A stretch of 64,000 nt of DNA from Modestobacter marinus (GTDB lineage: Bacteria; Actinomycetota; Actinomycetes; Mycobacteriales; Geodermatophilaceae), in contig NZ_JABGCH010000005.1 in NCBI RefSeq assembly GCF_019799945.1, positions 62,001-126,000 of the forward strand, in the 5' to 3' direction. The position numbers and the translations under genes were made by a program. Below the pieces are notes generated by a model. It was not told the DNA's origin. It saw only the letters and a program-made list of their open reading frames with translations, and did no database searches. Shown piece by piece: positions 32,060-40,615 of this stretch (positions within the stretch are counted from its first letter, which is position 1; the number at the start of each line of letters is the position of its first letter).

Positions 32060-34698
32060 CGTCCGCACCCCGCACCGTGAGCCGATCGTCGGGCTCCGGG
32101 CACCTGCTCGCCCAGCTGTCGGCGCCCGCGCGCCGGTTCCTGCAGACGGAGGCGTCCAGCGCGGCCCTGCTCGTCCTCGGCACGGTGCTCGCGCTGGCGT
32201 GGGCCAACTCGCCGTGGAGCGGCTCCTACGACGGGTTCTGGCACATCGAGCTCACCCTGCGGCTGGGATCGGCGCAGGTCAGCGAGGACCTGCGGCACTG
32301 GGTCAACGACGGCCTGATGTGTTTCTTCTTCTTCCTGATCGGCATGGAGGTCCGCCGCGAGCTGAGCATGGGGGAGCTCACCCAGCGTAGCCGGCTGTCG
32401 GTGCCCACCCTCGCGGCGATCGCCGGGCTGGTGCTGCCCGCGCTCATCTACCTCGCGATCAACGCCGGCGGCCCGGGCGCGCACGGCTGGGGCATCCCGA
32501 TGGCCACCGACACCGCGTTCGTGCTCGGCGCCCTCGCCCTGGTCGGTCAGCACACCCCCACCCAGCTGCGGGTCTTCCTGCTGTCGCTGTCGGTGGTCGA
32601 CGACATCGGCGCGCTCACCGCCATCGCGGTCTTCTACTCCGCGGACATCGACCTGCTCGCGCTGGCGATCGCGGCCCTGTGCATCGTGGCGTTCCAGCTG
32701 CTCACCCGGCTGCGGGTGTGGCGCGGACCGGCCTACTTCGCGGTCGGCGTGGTGATGTGGCTGGCGATGCACGCCTCCGGGGTGCACGCCACGATCGGCG
32801 CGGTCGTCCTGGGCCTGCTGGTCAGCGCCTACCCACCCCGCCGGGACGAGGTGGAGTCCGCCGGCAGCCTGGCCCGCGCGTTCCGGCAGTCCCCGGACGT
32901 CGCCCTGGCCCGGCGGGCGAAGCTGTCGGTGGAGCGGGCCATCTCACCGAACGAGCGGATCGGCGCGCAGCTGGTGCCGTGGAGCAGCTACGTCGTCGTC
33001 CCGGTGTTCGCGCTGGCCAACGCCGGGGTGCAGCTGAACACCGAGCTGCTGGGGCGCGCCGTCACCTCACCGATCACGATCGGGGTCTTCCTGGGGCTCG
33101 TCGTCGGCAAGCTGCTGGGCATCGGGCTGGCCTCGACGCTCGCGGTCCGGACCGGGATGGGGCAACTGCCGCCGGGGGTCTCGCTGGCCAGCGTGTGGGG
33201 CGGCGCCGCGCTCTCCGGCCTCGGCTTCACCGTCTCGCTGTTCGTCACCGACCTGGCCTTCGCGGACCCGGTGCTGCGCGAGGAGGCGATGGTCGGGGTG
33301 CTCTCGGCCGCCGTCGTGGCCGCGGCGCTGGGTTCGGTGTGGTTCTGGCAGCTGGGACGCCGGGCGCCCCGGCCGGACACCACCGGGCCGCACCGGCTGG
33401 TCCCGCCGGTCGACCCGGCCGTCGACCACGTGCGCGGCCCGGTCGACGCGCCGCTGGACCTGGTCGAGTACGGCGACGTGGAGTGCCCGTTCTGCGGCCG
33501 GGCCACCGGCGTGGTCGAGGAGCTGCGGCGGCGGTTCGGCGACGACCTGCGCTACGTCTTCCGGCACCTGCCGCTGCCCGATGTCCACCCGCACGCCGTG
33601 CTCGCCGCCGAGGCCACCGAGGCCGCGGGCGCGCAGGGCGCGTTCTGGGCGATGCACGACCGGCTGTTCGCCCACCAGGACCAGCTGGAGGCCGACCAGT
33701 TGCTCGACCACGCCGCCGCGCTCGGGCTCGACCTGGGCCGCTTCGCCGAGGAGCTCGGGAAGGGCACCCACGCCGGACGGGTCCGCGCGGACGTGGCCCG
33801 CGCCGAGGCCAGCGGCGTGCGGGGCACGCCGACCTTCTTCGTCAACGGCATCCGGCACGACGGCCCGACGACGACGGAGGCGCTGGCCGCCGCACTGCTG
33901 GCCACCGACCCCCGGGGGCCGGACCACCGCCCGCTGCCCGAGCCGGAGCCCGCGGGGCCGTTCCGCGCGGCGGTGCTGGTCTCCCCGGCGGTGGCCCTGC
34001 CCAGCGTCGAGGGCTTCGAGGAGACCCCCGGGGACAACGCCTCCCCGCGGCTGTCCGAGGAGCACCTCGCGGCGCTGCGCCGGGTCGGCCGGCGGATGAG
34101 CACGACCAAGGGGCAGGTGCTGCTGCGCTCGGGCCAGGCGGAGTTCGACTTCTTCGTCGTCCTCTCCGGCCGGGTGGCCGTGGTCGAGGGCCCGCTGGAG
34201 GGCCTCCCCGACGGCCAGCGCCCGCACGTCACCAGCATCAACGGGCCGGGGCGCTTCTTCGGCGGGCTCAACATGCTGGCCGGGCAGCGGCCGGTCCGCT
34301 CGCTGGTCGTCGCGGAGCCCGGGGAGGTCCTGGTGATCACCCTCGAGCAGCTGCGGGCGGTCTTCGCGCGCAACCGGGAGCTGGGCGAGCTGATCACCCG
34401 CTCGTTCCTGCTGCGCCGCGCCATGCTGATCGGCCAGGCCAGCGGCCTGCGGGTGGTCGGTGACCGGCGTTGGCCGGCCAGCGCCGAGCTGCGGCAGGTC
34501 CTCACCGACGAGGGGATCGCCCACCAGTGGCTCGACCCGGCCGACGACCCGGCCGCGCGCCGGATCCTGGCCGAGACCGACCAGGACGGCGGGACGGTGC
34601 CGGTCGTGCTGAGCCCCGACGGCCGCGTGCTGGTCGAGCCGACCCGCGAGGACCTGGTGCGGTTCGCCAGCGCCTCCCGGGACCTGACGACGACCTGA
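32056..34698 (+). CDS. nhaA: Na+/H+ antiporter NhaA fused to DsbA-like, cNMP-binding and thioredoxin-like domains
   Basis: The 880-residue protein starts at a GTG overlapping the regulator's stop. Residues about 20-435 are NhaA with the transport aspartates (ATDTAF, Asp152; VVDDIGA, Asp182-183). Residues about 455-620 form a DsbA/thioredoxin-like domain with the redox motif CPFC (477-480) and cis-Pro region RGTPTFFVNG. Residues about 665-785 are a cyclic-nucleotide-binding fold (GQVLLRSGQAEFDFFVVLSG, GRFFGGLNMLAGQRPVRSLV). Residues about 795-875 resemble the thioredoxin-like segment that precedes thioredoxin reductase in some cNMP-TrxR proteins (ASAELRQVLTDEGIAH, VPVVLSPDGRVLVEP). NhaA-DsbA fusions are known in actinobacteria; the extra two domains are unusual. 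Confidence 0.93.
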   Translation: MTSAPRTVSRSSGSGHLLAQLSAPARRFLQTEASSAALLVLGTVLALAWANSPWSGSYDGFWHIELTLRLGSAQVSEDLRHWVNDGLMCFFFFLIGMEVRRELSMGELTQRSRLSVPTLAAIAGLVLPALIYLAINAGGPGAHGWGIPMATDTAFVLGALALVGQHTPTQLRVFLLSLSVVDDIGALTAIAVFYSADIDLLALAIAALCIVAFQLLTRLRVWRGPAYFAVGVVMWLAMHASGVHATIGAVVLGLLVSAYPPRRDEVESAGSLARAFRQSPDVALARRAKLSVERAISPNERIGAQLVPWSSYVVVPVFALANAGVQLNTELLGRAVTSPITIGVFLGLVVGKLLGIGLASTLAVRTGMGQLPPGVSLASVWGGAALSGLGFTVSLFVTDLAFADPVLREEAMVGVLSAAVVAAALGSVWFWQLGRRAPRPDTTGPHRLVPPVDPAVDHVRGPVDAPLDLVEYGDVECPFCGRATGVVEELRRRFGDDLRYVFRHLPLPDVHPHAVLAAEATEAAGAQGAFWAMHDRLFAHQDQLEADQLLDHAAALGLDLGRFAEELGKGTHAGRVRADVARAEASGVRGTPTFFVNGIRHDGPTTTEALAAALLATDPRGPDHRPLPEPEPAGPFRAAVLVSPAVALPSVEGFEETPGDNASPRLSEEHLAALRRVGRRMSTTKGQVLLRSGQAEFDFFVVLSGRVAVVEGPLEGLPDGQRPHVTSINGPGRFFGGLNMLAGQRPVRSLVVAEPGEVLVITLEQLRAVFARNRELGELITRSFLLRRAMLIGQASGLRVVGDRRWPASAELRQVLTDEGIAHQWLDPADDPAARRILAETDQDGGTVPVVLSPDGRVLVEPTREDLVRFASASRDLTTT

Positions 34699-34731
34699 CC
34701 ACGGCCTGACGCCGGCCGGGAGGTGCGCCGG

Positions 34732-35688
34732 TCAGCTGCGCATCTCGGCGAGGAAGCCGGTCATCTCCGAGCGCAGCGTCTCGGCCATCTGCGACAGGCC
34801 CGGCGACGTCGCGGCGGCGGCGCCCGTGCCGTCCACCGCGGCGGTGATCCCGTCGGCGACCCCGGTCATGTCCGCGACCGTCGTCCCCACCGTGTCCATC
34901 ACCTCGGCGACGTCGTCGCAGGCGGTGCGCACCGACTCGACCTGCGCGGTGACCCGCTCGGTGGCCCGCGCGGTCTGGTCGGCGAGGTCCTTGACCTCGG
35001 AGGCGACCACCGCGAAGCCCCTGCCGGCCTCCCCGGCGCGGGCGGCCTCGATCGTGGCGTTGAGCGCCAGCAGCCGGGTCTGCGCGGCCACCGCGTCGAT
35101 CAGCGCGATGACCTCCTTGATCTCGCTGGAGGACCGGTTCAGCGAGGCGATCGTCTCCCCGGCGCGGGCCACCTCGGTGCTGGCCGTCGCGGCGGCACCG
35201 GTCAGCCCGGCGGCGGACGCGCTCAGCTCGGTGGCCGCCGTCGCGACCTGCTCGGACATCGAGAGCACCACCGACTCGAACTCGTCGGCGAGCGTCAACC
35301 GGGTGCTCTGCGCCTCGGCGACCCGGGTCGTCGAGGAGTGCATGACGTCACCGGCGGCGTTGAGGACCCCCGCGCCGCGACGGAACGCCCCGCGCAGACC
35401 GCGCTGCAGCACCCGGCGGTGGAACCGGCCGTGCGCCGCCGAGGTGAGCGCCGCGCCGGCCTCCCGGACGAAGGTGTCGGAGACGTCGAGCAGCTGGTTG
35501 ACGCCGTCCTGCAGCTCGCGCAGCTCGGGCACCTCCCGCGAGCCGGCCACCGCGCGGCTGCGCGCCTCCAGGTCACCGGCCGCCGCGGCCCGGCACACCC
35601 GGCTCAGCTCGCGCACGAACGCCCGGTAGAGCTCCAGCTCCTCGGTCGCCGACGGGAACCCCGCCGACCGGGTGGACCGCAGCCCCAT
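34732..35688 (-). CDS. Soluble methyl-accepting chemotaxis-like protein
   Basis: The 318-residue protein has no transmembrane segment. A helical N-terminal region (RAFVRELSRVCRAAAAGDLE) is followed by a chemoreceptor signalling domain. The conserved hairpin tip is recognisable as IALIDAVAAQTRLLALNATI, then EAARAGEAGRGFAVVASEVK, where E-[IV]-x-x-x-[IV]-x-x-I-A-x-Q-T-x-L-L-A-L-N-A-x-I-E-A-A-R fits the MCP consensus. It starts one base after the stop of the PAS-domain gene, so the pair probably forms a split Aer-like sensor. No che or flagellar gene is in the window. Confidence 0.9.
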   Translation of the reverse strand: MGLRSTRSAGFPSATEELELYRAFVRELSRVCRAAAAGDLEARSRAVAGSREVPELRELQDGVNQLLDVSDTFVREAGAALTSAAHGRFHRRVLQRGLRGAFRRGAGVLNAAGDVMHSSTTRVAEAQSTRLTLADEFESVVLSMSEQVATAATELSASAAGLTGAAATASTEVARAGETIASLNRSSSEIKEVIALIDAVAAQTRLLALNATIEAARAGEAGRGFAVVASEVKDLADQTARATERVTAQVESVRTACDDVAEVMDTVGTTVADMTGVADGITAAVDGTGAAAATSPGLSQMAETLRSEMTGFLAEMRS

Positions 35689-35689
35689 C

Positions 35690-36268
35690 TCAGAACCCTC
35701 CCCGGGCGATCAGCGACCAGACGAACTCGTCGTAGGTCAGGCCCTGCTCGGCGAGCACCGAGCAGAGCAGGGCGGCGCCGGCCGCGGCCGCCGCCGGGCC
35801 CGAGGTGTGGCGCCGCTCCTCGGCCAGCAGCCGCTGGTACAGCGGGCGCACCGCGGCCAGGGCGCCCGGCGAGGGGGCGCGGCGGCTGGAGTGGTAGCCG
35901 ACCACCTTCCCCGCCGCGTCGTAGGAGGGGGTCACGTTGGCGAGCACCCAGTAGGTGGCGCCGTCCGCGGCCAGGTTGGCGATGTAGGCGAAGACCTCCT
36001 CCCCGCGGGCGAGGGTGTCCCAGAGCAGCGAGAAGACGGCCCGGGGCATCGCCGGGTGGCGGACCAGGTTGTGCGGTCGGCCGATGACCTCCTCCTCGGC
36101 GTAGGCGGAGCACCGGAGGAACGACTCGTTGGCGTAGGTGATGACGCCGCGCAGGTCGGTCTTGGAGACGATCAGGTCGTCCGGCGCGAGCAGCCGCTCC
36201 TCGCCCGTCGGGCGCAGGGTCCGCCGCTGGTCCCGCGCCGTCCTGGTCGCCGTTGCCGCCGAAGTCAC
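35690..36268 (-). CDS. PAS-domain (Aer-like) sensor protein
   Basis: The 192-residue soluble protein contains one PAS domain with the aerotaxis signature: DLRGVITYANESFLRCSAYA, IGRPHNLVRHPAMPRAVFSL, and VFAYIANLAADGATYWVLAN followed by the PSYDAAGKVVGYHSSRR strand. In Aer this fold binds FAD and reports redox or oxygen status. The C-terminal 45 residues are helical. The GTG at 36268 follows AGAGGGGG; an upstream ATG-initiated extension (36298) is possible. It is followed after one base by the soluble MCP, so the two proteins likely work together. Confidence 0.88.
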   Translation of the reverse strand: MTSAATATRTARDQRRTLRPTGEERLLAPDDLIVSKTDLRGVITYANESFLRCSAYAEEEVIGRPHNLVRHPAMPRAVFSLLWDTLARGEEVFAYIANLAADGATYWVLANVTPSYDAAGKVVGYHSSRRAPSPGALAAVRPLYQRLLAEERRHTSGPAAAAAGAALLCSVLAEQGLTYDEFVWSLIARGGF

Positions 36269-36333
36269 CGGTGGTCCCCCTCTGCCGAGCCCTGCCACGG
36301 CTCCTCATCGGCAGGACGCGGGAGGATCGGGAC

Positions 36334-37593
36334 CTAGCGGCCGGGCTCCTCCCAGGCGGCCCGGTGGTCGATGGTGTGCGGGACGAAGAAGGACAGGTCG
36401 TCGGTGATCAGCCCGTCCGACTCGCGGATGCCCAGCCCGGCCGCCTCGCCGTCGACCACCCAGGCGCCGAGCACGGGGTGGTGCGGACCGTCCGGCCCGG
36501 CGAAGTCCGGCAGCGGGCACAGCTGCTGCAGCACCCAGCCCTCCGCCCCGTAGCGGCCGCCCTGCCGGGCGAGCACGTCCCCGCCCGGGCCGACGAGCTC
36601 GACGTTGTTGCCCTCGCGGCCGAGCAGCGGCTTGCGGGCGAAGCCGGTCGCGCTGAGCTCGGCGGCGCGCGGGTCGTCGCCGAAGAACGCCGGCAGCAGG
36701 TGCCGGGAGACCACCGGGTCGTTCTCGTAGCGCTGCCACAGCACCGGCAGCAGGCCCTTGGTGGACCACAGCGTCTTCCAGACCGGCTCGATCCAGGCGG
36801 TGTCGCCCCACCGCAGGTCGGCGACGACCGAGGGGCCGTACTCGTCGGCCAGCAGCCACTCCCAGGGGTACAGCTTGAAGACGACCTCGAGCCGGTTGCC
36901 CCGGGGGTCGTAGAACCGGGCGTCCCCGGTGTCCAGCCCGATCTCCTCGGTGGTCATCACCACCGCCTCGTAGCCGGCCCGCTGCACGCAGTCGGCCATG
37001 TAGGCGACGGTCATCCAGTCCTCGCCGCTGGGGTCCCCCTCGGTCCACACCAGGTGCACCCGGCGGGGACGGCGGCCGAAGTGCGCCTCCCAGCGCGACA
37101 GGTTCCGCCGCCACGCCGCGACCAGCCGGTCGTCGAGCTGGTTCCACTGGTCGCGGCCCTGCCCGGTCTCCAGGTGCCAGGCCCACTGCACCACCGCGGC
37201 CTCCACCAGCGAGGTGGGGGTGTCGGCGTTGAACTCCAGCAGCTTCGGCTCGCCCGCGCCGTCCCACCACAGGTCGAACCGGCCGTAGATGCTCGGCGGC
37301 TCGGCGTCCCAGCTGGCGCGGACCACGTCGCGGGCGTCGCGGGGGATCCGCAGCCGGTCCAGCAGCCGCTCGTCGCCGAGGATCACGTCCCCGGCCTCGA
37401 CGCAGGCGGCGAACAGCAGCTCGGTCGCGTCGGCCAGCCGGTCGATCTCGGCGGCGGAGAAGTCGTAGAAGACGTCCTCCCGCCAGTAGGAACGGACGTC
37501 GCCGTCGGGCAGCGAGGTCTTGTTGTAGACCAGGCCCTGCGACTCGATCTCGGCCTCCCAGCCGATCCGGGCCTTGCCGTACAGGCGCCTCAC
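36334..37593 (-). CDS. Glutathionylspermidine synthase-family (YgiC-like) ATP-grasp protein
   Basis: The 419-residue protein matches the C-terminal synthetase domain of glutathionylspermidine synthase. Motifs include YWREDVFYDFSAAEIDRLA, KLLEFNADTPTSLVEAAVVQ, VHLVWTEGDPSGEDWMTVAY, and the ATP-grasp-like VWKTLWSTKGLLPVLWQRYE and KPLLGREGNNVELVG. Actinobacteria use mycothiol rather than glutathione, so the product is not glutathionylspermidine; YgiC/YjfC relatives ligate amines to peptides or surface molecules. The GTG at 37593 overlaps the stop of the upstream lipoprotein, reproducing the E. coli ygiB-ygiC gene order. Confidence 0.9.
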   Translation of the reverse strand: MRRLYGKARIGWEAEIESQGLVYNKTSLPDGDVRSYWREDVFYDFSAAEIDRLADATELLFAACVEAGDVILGDERLLDRLRIPRDARDVVRASWDAEPPSIYGRFDLWWDGAGEPKLLEFNADTPTSLVEAAVVQWAWHLETGQGRDQWNQLDDRLVAAWRRNLSRWEAHFGRRPRRVHLVWTEGDPSGEDWMTVAYMADCVQRAGYEAVVMTTEEIGLDTGDARFYDPRGNRLEVVFKLYPWEWLLADEYGPSVVADLRWGDTAWIEPVWKTLWSTKGLLPVLWQRYENDPVVSRHLLPAFFGDDPRAAELSATGFARKPLLGREGNNVELVGPGGDVLARQGGRYGAEGWVLQQLCPLPDFAGPDGPHHPVLGAWVVDGEAAGLGIRESDGLITDDLSFFVPHTIDHRAAWEEPGR

Positions 37594-38006
37594 GAGCCGC
37601 CGCCACCCCCACCGGAGCCGATGCCGCCGGAGATGCGGGTGCCCGAGGAGACCCGGCCGGAGCTGGGCATGCCGTTCCGGCTGCGGGCCGAGGAGTCCGA
37701 CGGGTTGATCCGCGTCGCCGCCCCCGTGTACTGCTGGGGGATCGTCTGCCCGACCGAGTACCGGTTGCCGCCGAACCCGCCGAGCAGGAAGAAGAACGGG
37801 AGGCCGCCGACGTAGCCGCCGTTGCGCTCGGCCTCCTCGCACTGCTCCTCGTCGACGACCCGGTCCTGCTCGTCGACGCAGTAGACGGTCCGCGCCTCCT
37901 GCTCGTCCTCGCCCGTGCCGCAGGCAGCCAGGAAGCCCATGGCGGCGCCGGTCAGGCTGACCGTGCCGATGGCCGCCTTCACCCGGTTGCTCCTCGACGT
38001 GCTCAC
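37590..38006 (-). CDS. Secreted lipoprotein, YgiB (DUF1190)-like
   Basis: The 138-residue protein has a lipoprotein signal peptide (SRSNRVKAAIGTVSLTGAAM, lipobox LAACG with Cys29). Two acidic Cys-containing turns follow (RTVYCVDEQDRVVDEEQCEE), then a Phe/Gly segment GGLPFFFLLGGFGGNRYSVG and a Ser/Gly-rich tail ending in six glycines and Ser. The same order occurs in E. coli YgiB: lipobox, short Cys-rich region, Gly-rich membrane-facing stretch, low-complexity tail. The stop overlaps the GTG of the synthetase gene, so the products probably act together at the cell surface. Confidence 0.82.
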   Translation of the reverse strand: MSTSRSNRVKAAIGTVSLTGAAMGFLAACGTGEDEQEARTVYCVDEQDRVVDEEQCEEAERNGGYVGGLPFFFLLGGFGGNRYSVGQTIPQQYTGAATRINPSDSSARSRNGMPSSGRVSSGTRISGGIGSGGGGGGS

Positions 38007-38183
38007 GTCCGCGCTCCTCGTCTGGGGCCCGCCATCCTGTCGTACTGCCGCCCATCCTCACAGCACCGTCCCCAGCGGCCGACCGATGAGTCCGGACGGA
38101 GCCGCCGGTCTCAGGGGTGACGGGGCCCGGACGGCGGCCCCCCACGCCGGCCGCTGTGCCGCGCCCGACCCGAGGAGCACTCC

Positions 38184-38585
38184 GTGCGCATGATCTTCGT
38201 CAACCTGCCGGTCACCGACCTCGACCGCGCCAAGGCCTTCTACGCCGCGCTCGGCTTCGAGAACAACGCCCAGTTCACCGACGAGACCGCGGCGGCCATG
38301 GTCATCGAGGAGAACATCGTGGTGATGCTGCTGACCCGGGAGAAGTTCAGCAGCTTCCTCGCCGGGCCGGCCGGTGACCCGGCGGAGGCGACCGCCGTGC
38401 TCAACGCGATCTCCGCCGCCAGCCGGGAGGAGGCCGACGCCCTGCTGAGCCGGGCGCTGGACAACGGCGGCAAGCCGTGGCGGCCGGCGCAGGACCACGG
38501 GTTCATGTACGGCACGAGCTGGGCCGACCCCGACGGCAACGTCTGGGAGGCGGTCTGGATGGACCCCGCCGCGGTCGAGGGCTGA
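38184..38585 (+). CDS. VOC-family (glyoxalase-like) protein
   Basis: The 133-residue protein has two beta-alpha-beta-beta-beta modules, as in the VOC superfamily: FVNLPVTDLDRAKAFYAALG with FTDETAAAMVIEENIVVMLL, then the second module with the Glu in TSWADPDGNVWEAVWMD. It resembles the bacterial lactoylglutathione-lyase-related branch without assigned substrate. CGAGGAG precedes the GTG at 38184. It stands alone, divergent from the YgiB-like lipoprotein. Confidence 0.92.
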   Translation: MRMIFVNLPVTDLDRAKAFYAALGFENNAQFTDETAAAMVIEENIVVMLLTREKFSSFLAGPAGDPAEATAVLNAISAASREEADALLSRALDNGGKPWRPAQDHGFMYGTSWADPDGNVWEAVWMDPAAVEG

Positions 38586-38630
38586 CCGTCGGCCGGCGGA
38601 CCGGCGCGGGGCACCCGTTACCTTCCCCCG

Positions 38631-39581
38631 GTGCCCCGCGCCCGTCCTGCAGTCGGCTACGCCCTCACCGTCGGCGCCGCCGGCCTGTTCGCGGTCAACG
38701 GCACCGTCTCCACGCTCGCCCTCCAGGCCGGGATCCCGGCGACCCGGCTGACCGCGCTGCGGTGCACGGGGGCGGCGGTCGCGCTGGTGGTCGCCCTCGC
38801 CGTCGTCTCCCCGCGCCGGCTGCGGATCGGCTGGGCCGAGGTGCCCTTCGTCGCCGCGTTCGGCGTGATCGGGGTGGCCCTCACCCAGTTCCTGTACTAC
38901 GTCGCGATCGGCCGGCTGCCGGTCGGCATCGCGCTGGTGTTCGAGATGACCGCCCCGGTGTTCATCGCGCTGTACGTGCGGCTGGTGCGCCGCGAGCAGG
39001 TGCGCAACCGGATGTGGGTTGCGCTGCTGCTGTCCCTGTCCGGGCTCGTGCTGGTCGCGCAGGTCTGGCAGGACGGCGGCTCGTCGGACCCCCTGGGCGT
39101 CGCGGCCGGGCTGACCGCCGCGCTGTGCCTGGCCACCTACTACCTCATGGGCGAGCGGGGCACCGCCGACCGCGATCCGGTCGCCCTGACGGCCTGGAGC
39201 TTCGTGGCCGCCGCGGTGTTCTGGGCCGTCGCCGCACCGTGGTGGGACTTCTCCCCGTCGGTCCTCACCGAGGCGGTGCCGATCTCCCTCGGGGACCTGC
39301 GCCTGCCGGTGACCGCGCTCGTGTCGTGGATCGTGCTGCTGGGCGCCGTCGTCCCGTTCTGGCTGTCCCTCGCGGCGCTGCGGCACCTGCCCCCGACCAC
39401 CGCCGGCCTGGTCGCGACCGTCGAGCCGGTGCTCGCCTCGGGAGTCGCCTGGCTGTGGGTGGAGCAGGTGCTCACGGGCTGGCAGATCGCCGGGGGAGTC
39501 GTCGTCCTCACCGGTATCGCGCTGGCGCAGACCGCGCGCACCGCACCGCCCACGGTCGTGCCGGAGGCGGTGCCCAGCTGA
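38631..39581 (+). CDS. EamA (DMT superfamily) transporter
   Basis: The 316-residue protein has ten hydrophobic helices arranged as two EamA repeats. The first includes FAVNGTVSTLALQAGIPATR and EMTAPVFIALYVRLVRRE; the second includes LCLATYYLMGERGTADRDPV and TAGLVATVEPVLASGVAWLW. RhtA-like members export amino acids or other metabolites. The stop is immediately adjacent to the stop of the convergent glutathione peroxidase gene, with no spacer. The substrate is unknown. Confidence 0.92.
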   Translation: MPRARPAVGYALTVGAAGLFAVNGTVSTLALQAGIPATRLTALRCTGAAVALVVALAVVSPRRLRIGWAEVPFVAAFGVIGVALTQFLYYVAIGRLPVGIALVFEMTAPVFIALYVRLVRREQVRNRMWVALLLSLSGLVLVAQVWQDGGSSDPLGVAAGLTAALCLATYYLMGERGTADRDPVALTAWSFVAAAVFWAVAAPWWDFSPSVLTEAVPISLGDLRLPVTALVSWIVLLGAVVPFWLSLAALRHLPPTTAGLVATVEPVLASGVAWLWVEQVLTGWQIAGGVVVLTGIALAQTARTAPPTVVPEAVPS

Positions 39582-40076
39582 TCAGCGGGGCAGCGCCGCC
39601 TCGATCGCCGTGCGCACCTCGGCGGAGGCCGGTTCGGTGCGCGGGCGGAAGCGGCCCAGGACGGCGCCGTCCGGGGCGACCAGGAACTTCTCGAAGTTCC
39701 ACTGCACCGGGCCGGCCTCGCCCGCGGCGTCCGGCACCGAGGTGAGCAGCCGGTAGAGCGGAGCAGCGTCGTCCCCGTTGACCTCGACCTTCTCGGTCAT
39801 CGGGAAGGTGACGCCGTACGTGGCCGAGCAGAAGGTGCTGATCTCCTCGGCGGTGCCCGGCTCCTGACCGGCGAACTGGTTGCACGGCACGCCGACGACG
39901 GTGAACCCCCGGTCGCCGTACTCCCGCTGGAGGTCCTCGAGCTGCGCGTACTGCGGGGTGAGCCCGCACCGGCTGGCCACGTTCACCACCAGCGCGGCGC
40001 GGCCGGCGGCGAGGGCGCCGAGGGTGGTGGGCTCTCCGTCGAGCGTGGTCACGGGCAGGTCCAGCAGGTCGCTCAA
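39582..40076 (-). CDS. Glutathione peroxidase-family thiol peroxidase
   Basis: The 164-residue protein has the Gpx catalytic set: peroxidatic Cys37 in VNVASRCGLTPQY, Gln71 in PCNQFAGQEPG, and Trp126-Asn127 in PVQWNFEKFLVAP. Non-selenium members of this kind usually use thioredoxin rather than glutathione, which fits a mycothiol-using actinobacterium. Another Cys at position 65 may resolve the disulfide. The start is an unusual TTG at 40076, chosen because GAGGAGAC lies 5-10 bases upstream and the preceding frame is not family-like. Confidence 0.9.
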   Translation of the reverse strand: MSDLLDLPVTTLDGEPTTLGALAAGRAALVVNVASRCGLTPQYAQLEDLQREYGDRGFTVVGVPCNQFAGQEPGTAEEISTFCSATYGVTFPMTEKVEVNGDDAAPLYRLLTSVPDAAGEAGPVQWNFEKFLVAPDGAVLGRFRPRTEPASAEVRTAIEAALPR

Positions 40077-40111
40077 CGGGTCTCCTCGGCGCGCGGTGTC
40101 AGTTGTGTCGG

Positions 40112-40537
40112 TCAACCCTCGCCGTCGGGCGGGTGTTCCCCGAGCGAGGACAGGTCGTCGGGGACGTCGACCGCCTGTGACCGCAGCGCCTCGAGCGGCA
40201 CGACCTCCAGGGCTCGGGCGTTCGTGGCCGCCAGCACCACGCCGGCCGGGGCCCCTGCCTGCAGCGCCTGCAGCCAGCGCGCCGCGACCACGCACCAGCG
40301 GTCCCCGGGGCGCAGCCCGGGGAAGTCCCACTCCGGGCGCGGGGTGACGAGGTCGTTGCCCAGCCGGCGCTGCAGCTCGAGGAACTCGGCGGAGACGACC
40401 GCGCAGACGGTGTGACTGCCGGCGTCCGCGGGGCCGCTGCGGCACGAGCCGTCCCGGGTGAAGCCGGTCATCGGGTCGGTGCTGCAGGGCTCCAGTGGTC
40501 CGCCCAGGACGTTGCGTGCCTCGTCGGAGGGCTCCAT
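40112..40537 (-). CDS. DUF2237 family protein
   Basis: The 141-residue soluble protein has the DUF2237 pattern: NVLGGPLEPCSTDPMTGFTR, DGSCRSGPADAGSHTVCAVV, EFLELQRRLGNDLVTPRPEW and FPGLRPGDRWCVVAARWLQA, with conserved cysteines and an aromatic core. Function is unknown. It lies upstream of the glutathione peroxidase gene with a 35-base gap and could be in one transcript with it. It diverges from the nucleotide-sugar-epimerase-like gene. Confidence 0.92.
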   Translation of the reverse strand: MEPSDEARNVLGGPLEPCSTDPMTGFTRDGSCRSGPADAGSHTVCAVVSAEFLELQRRLGNDLVTPRPEWDFPGLRPGDRWCVVAARWLQALQAGAPAGVVLAATNARALEVVPLEALRSQAVDVPDDLSSLGEHPPDGEG

Positions 40538-40615
40538 GCACCGATCATCGCGCCGCCGCCGCTCGTCGTGCACCTCTGAGTCGCGCGCCGCTGATCGGGC
40601 CCGCAGGCTGGACGG

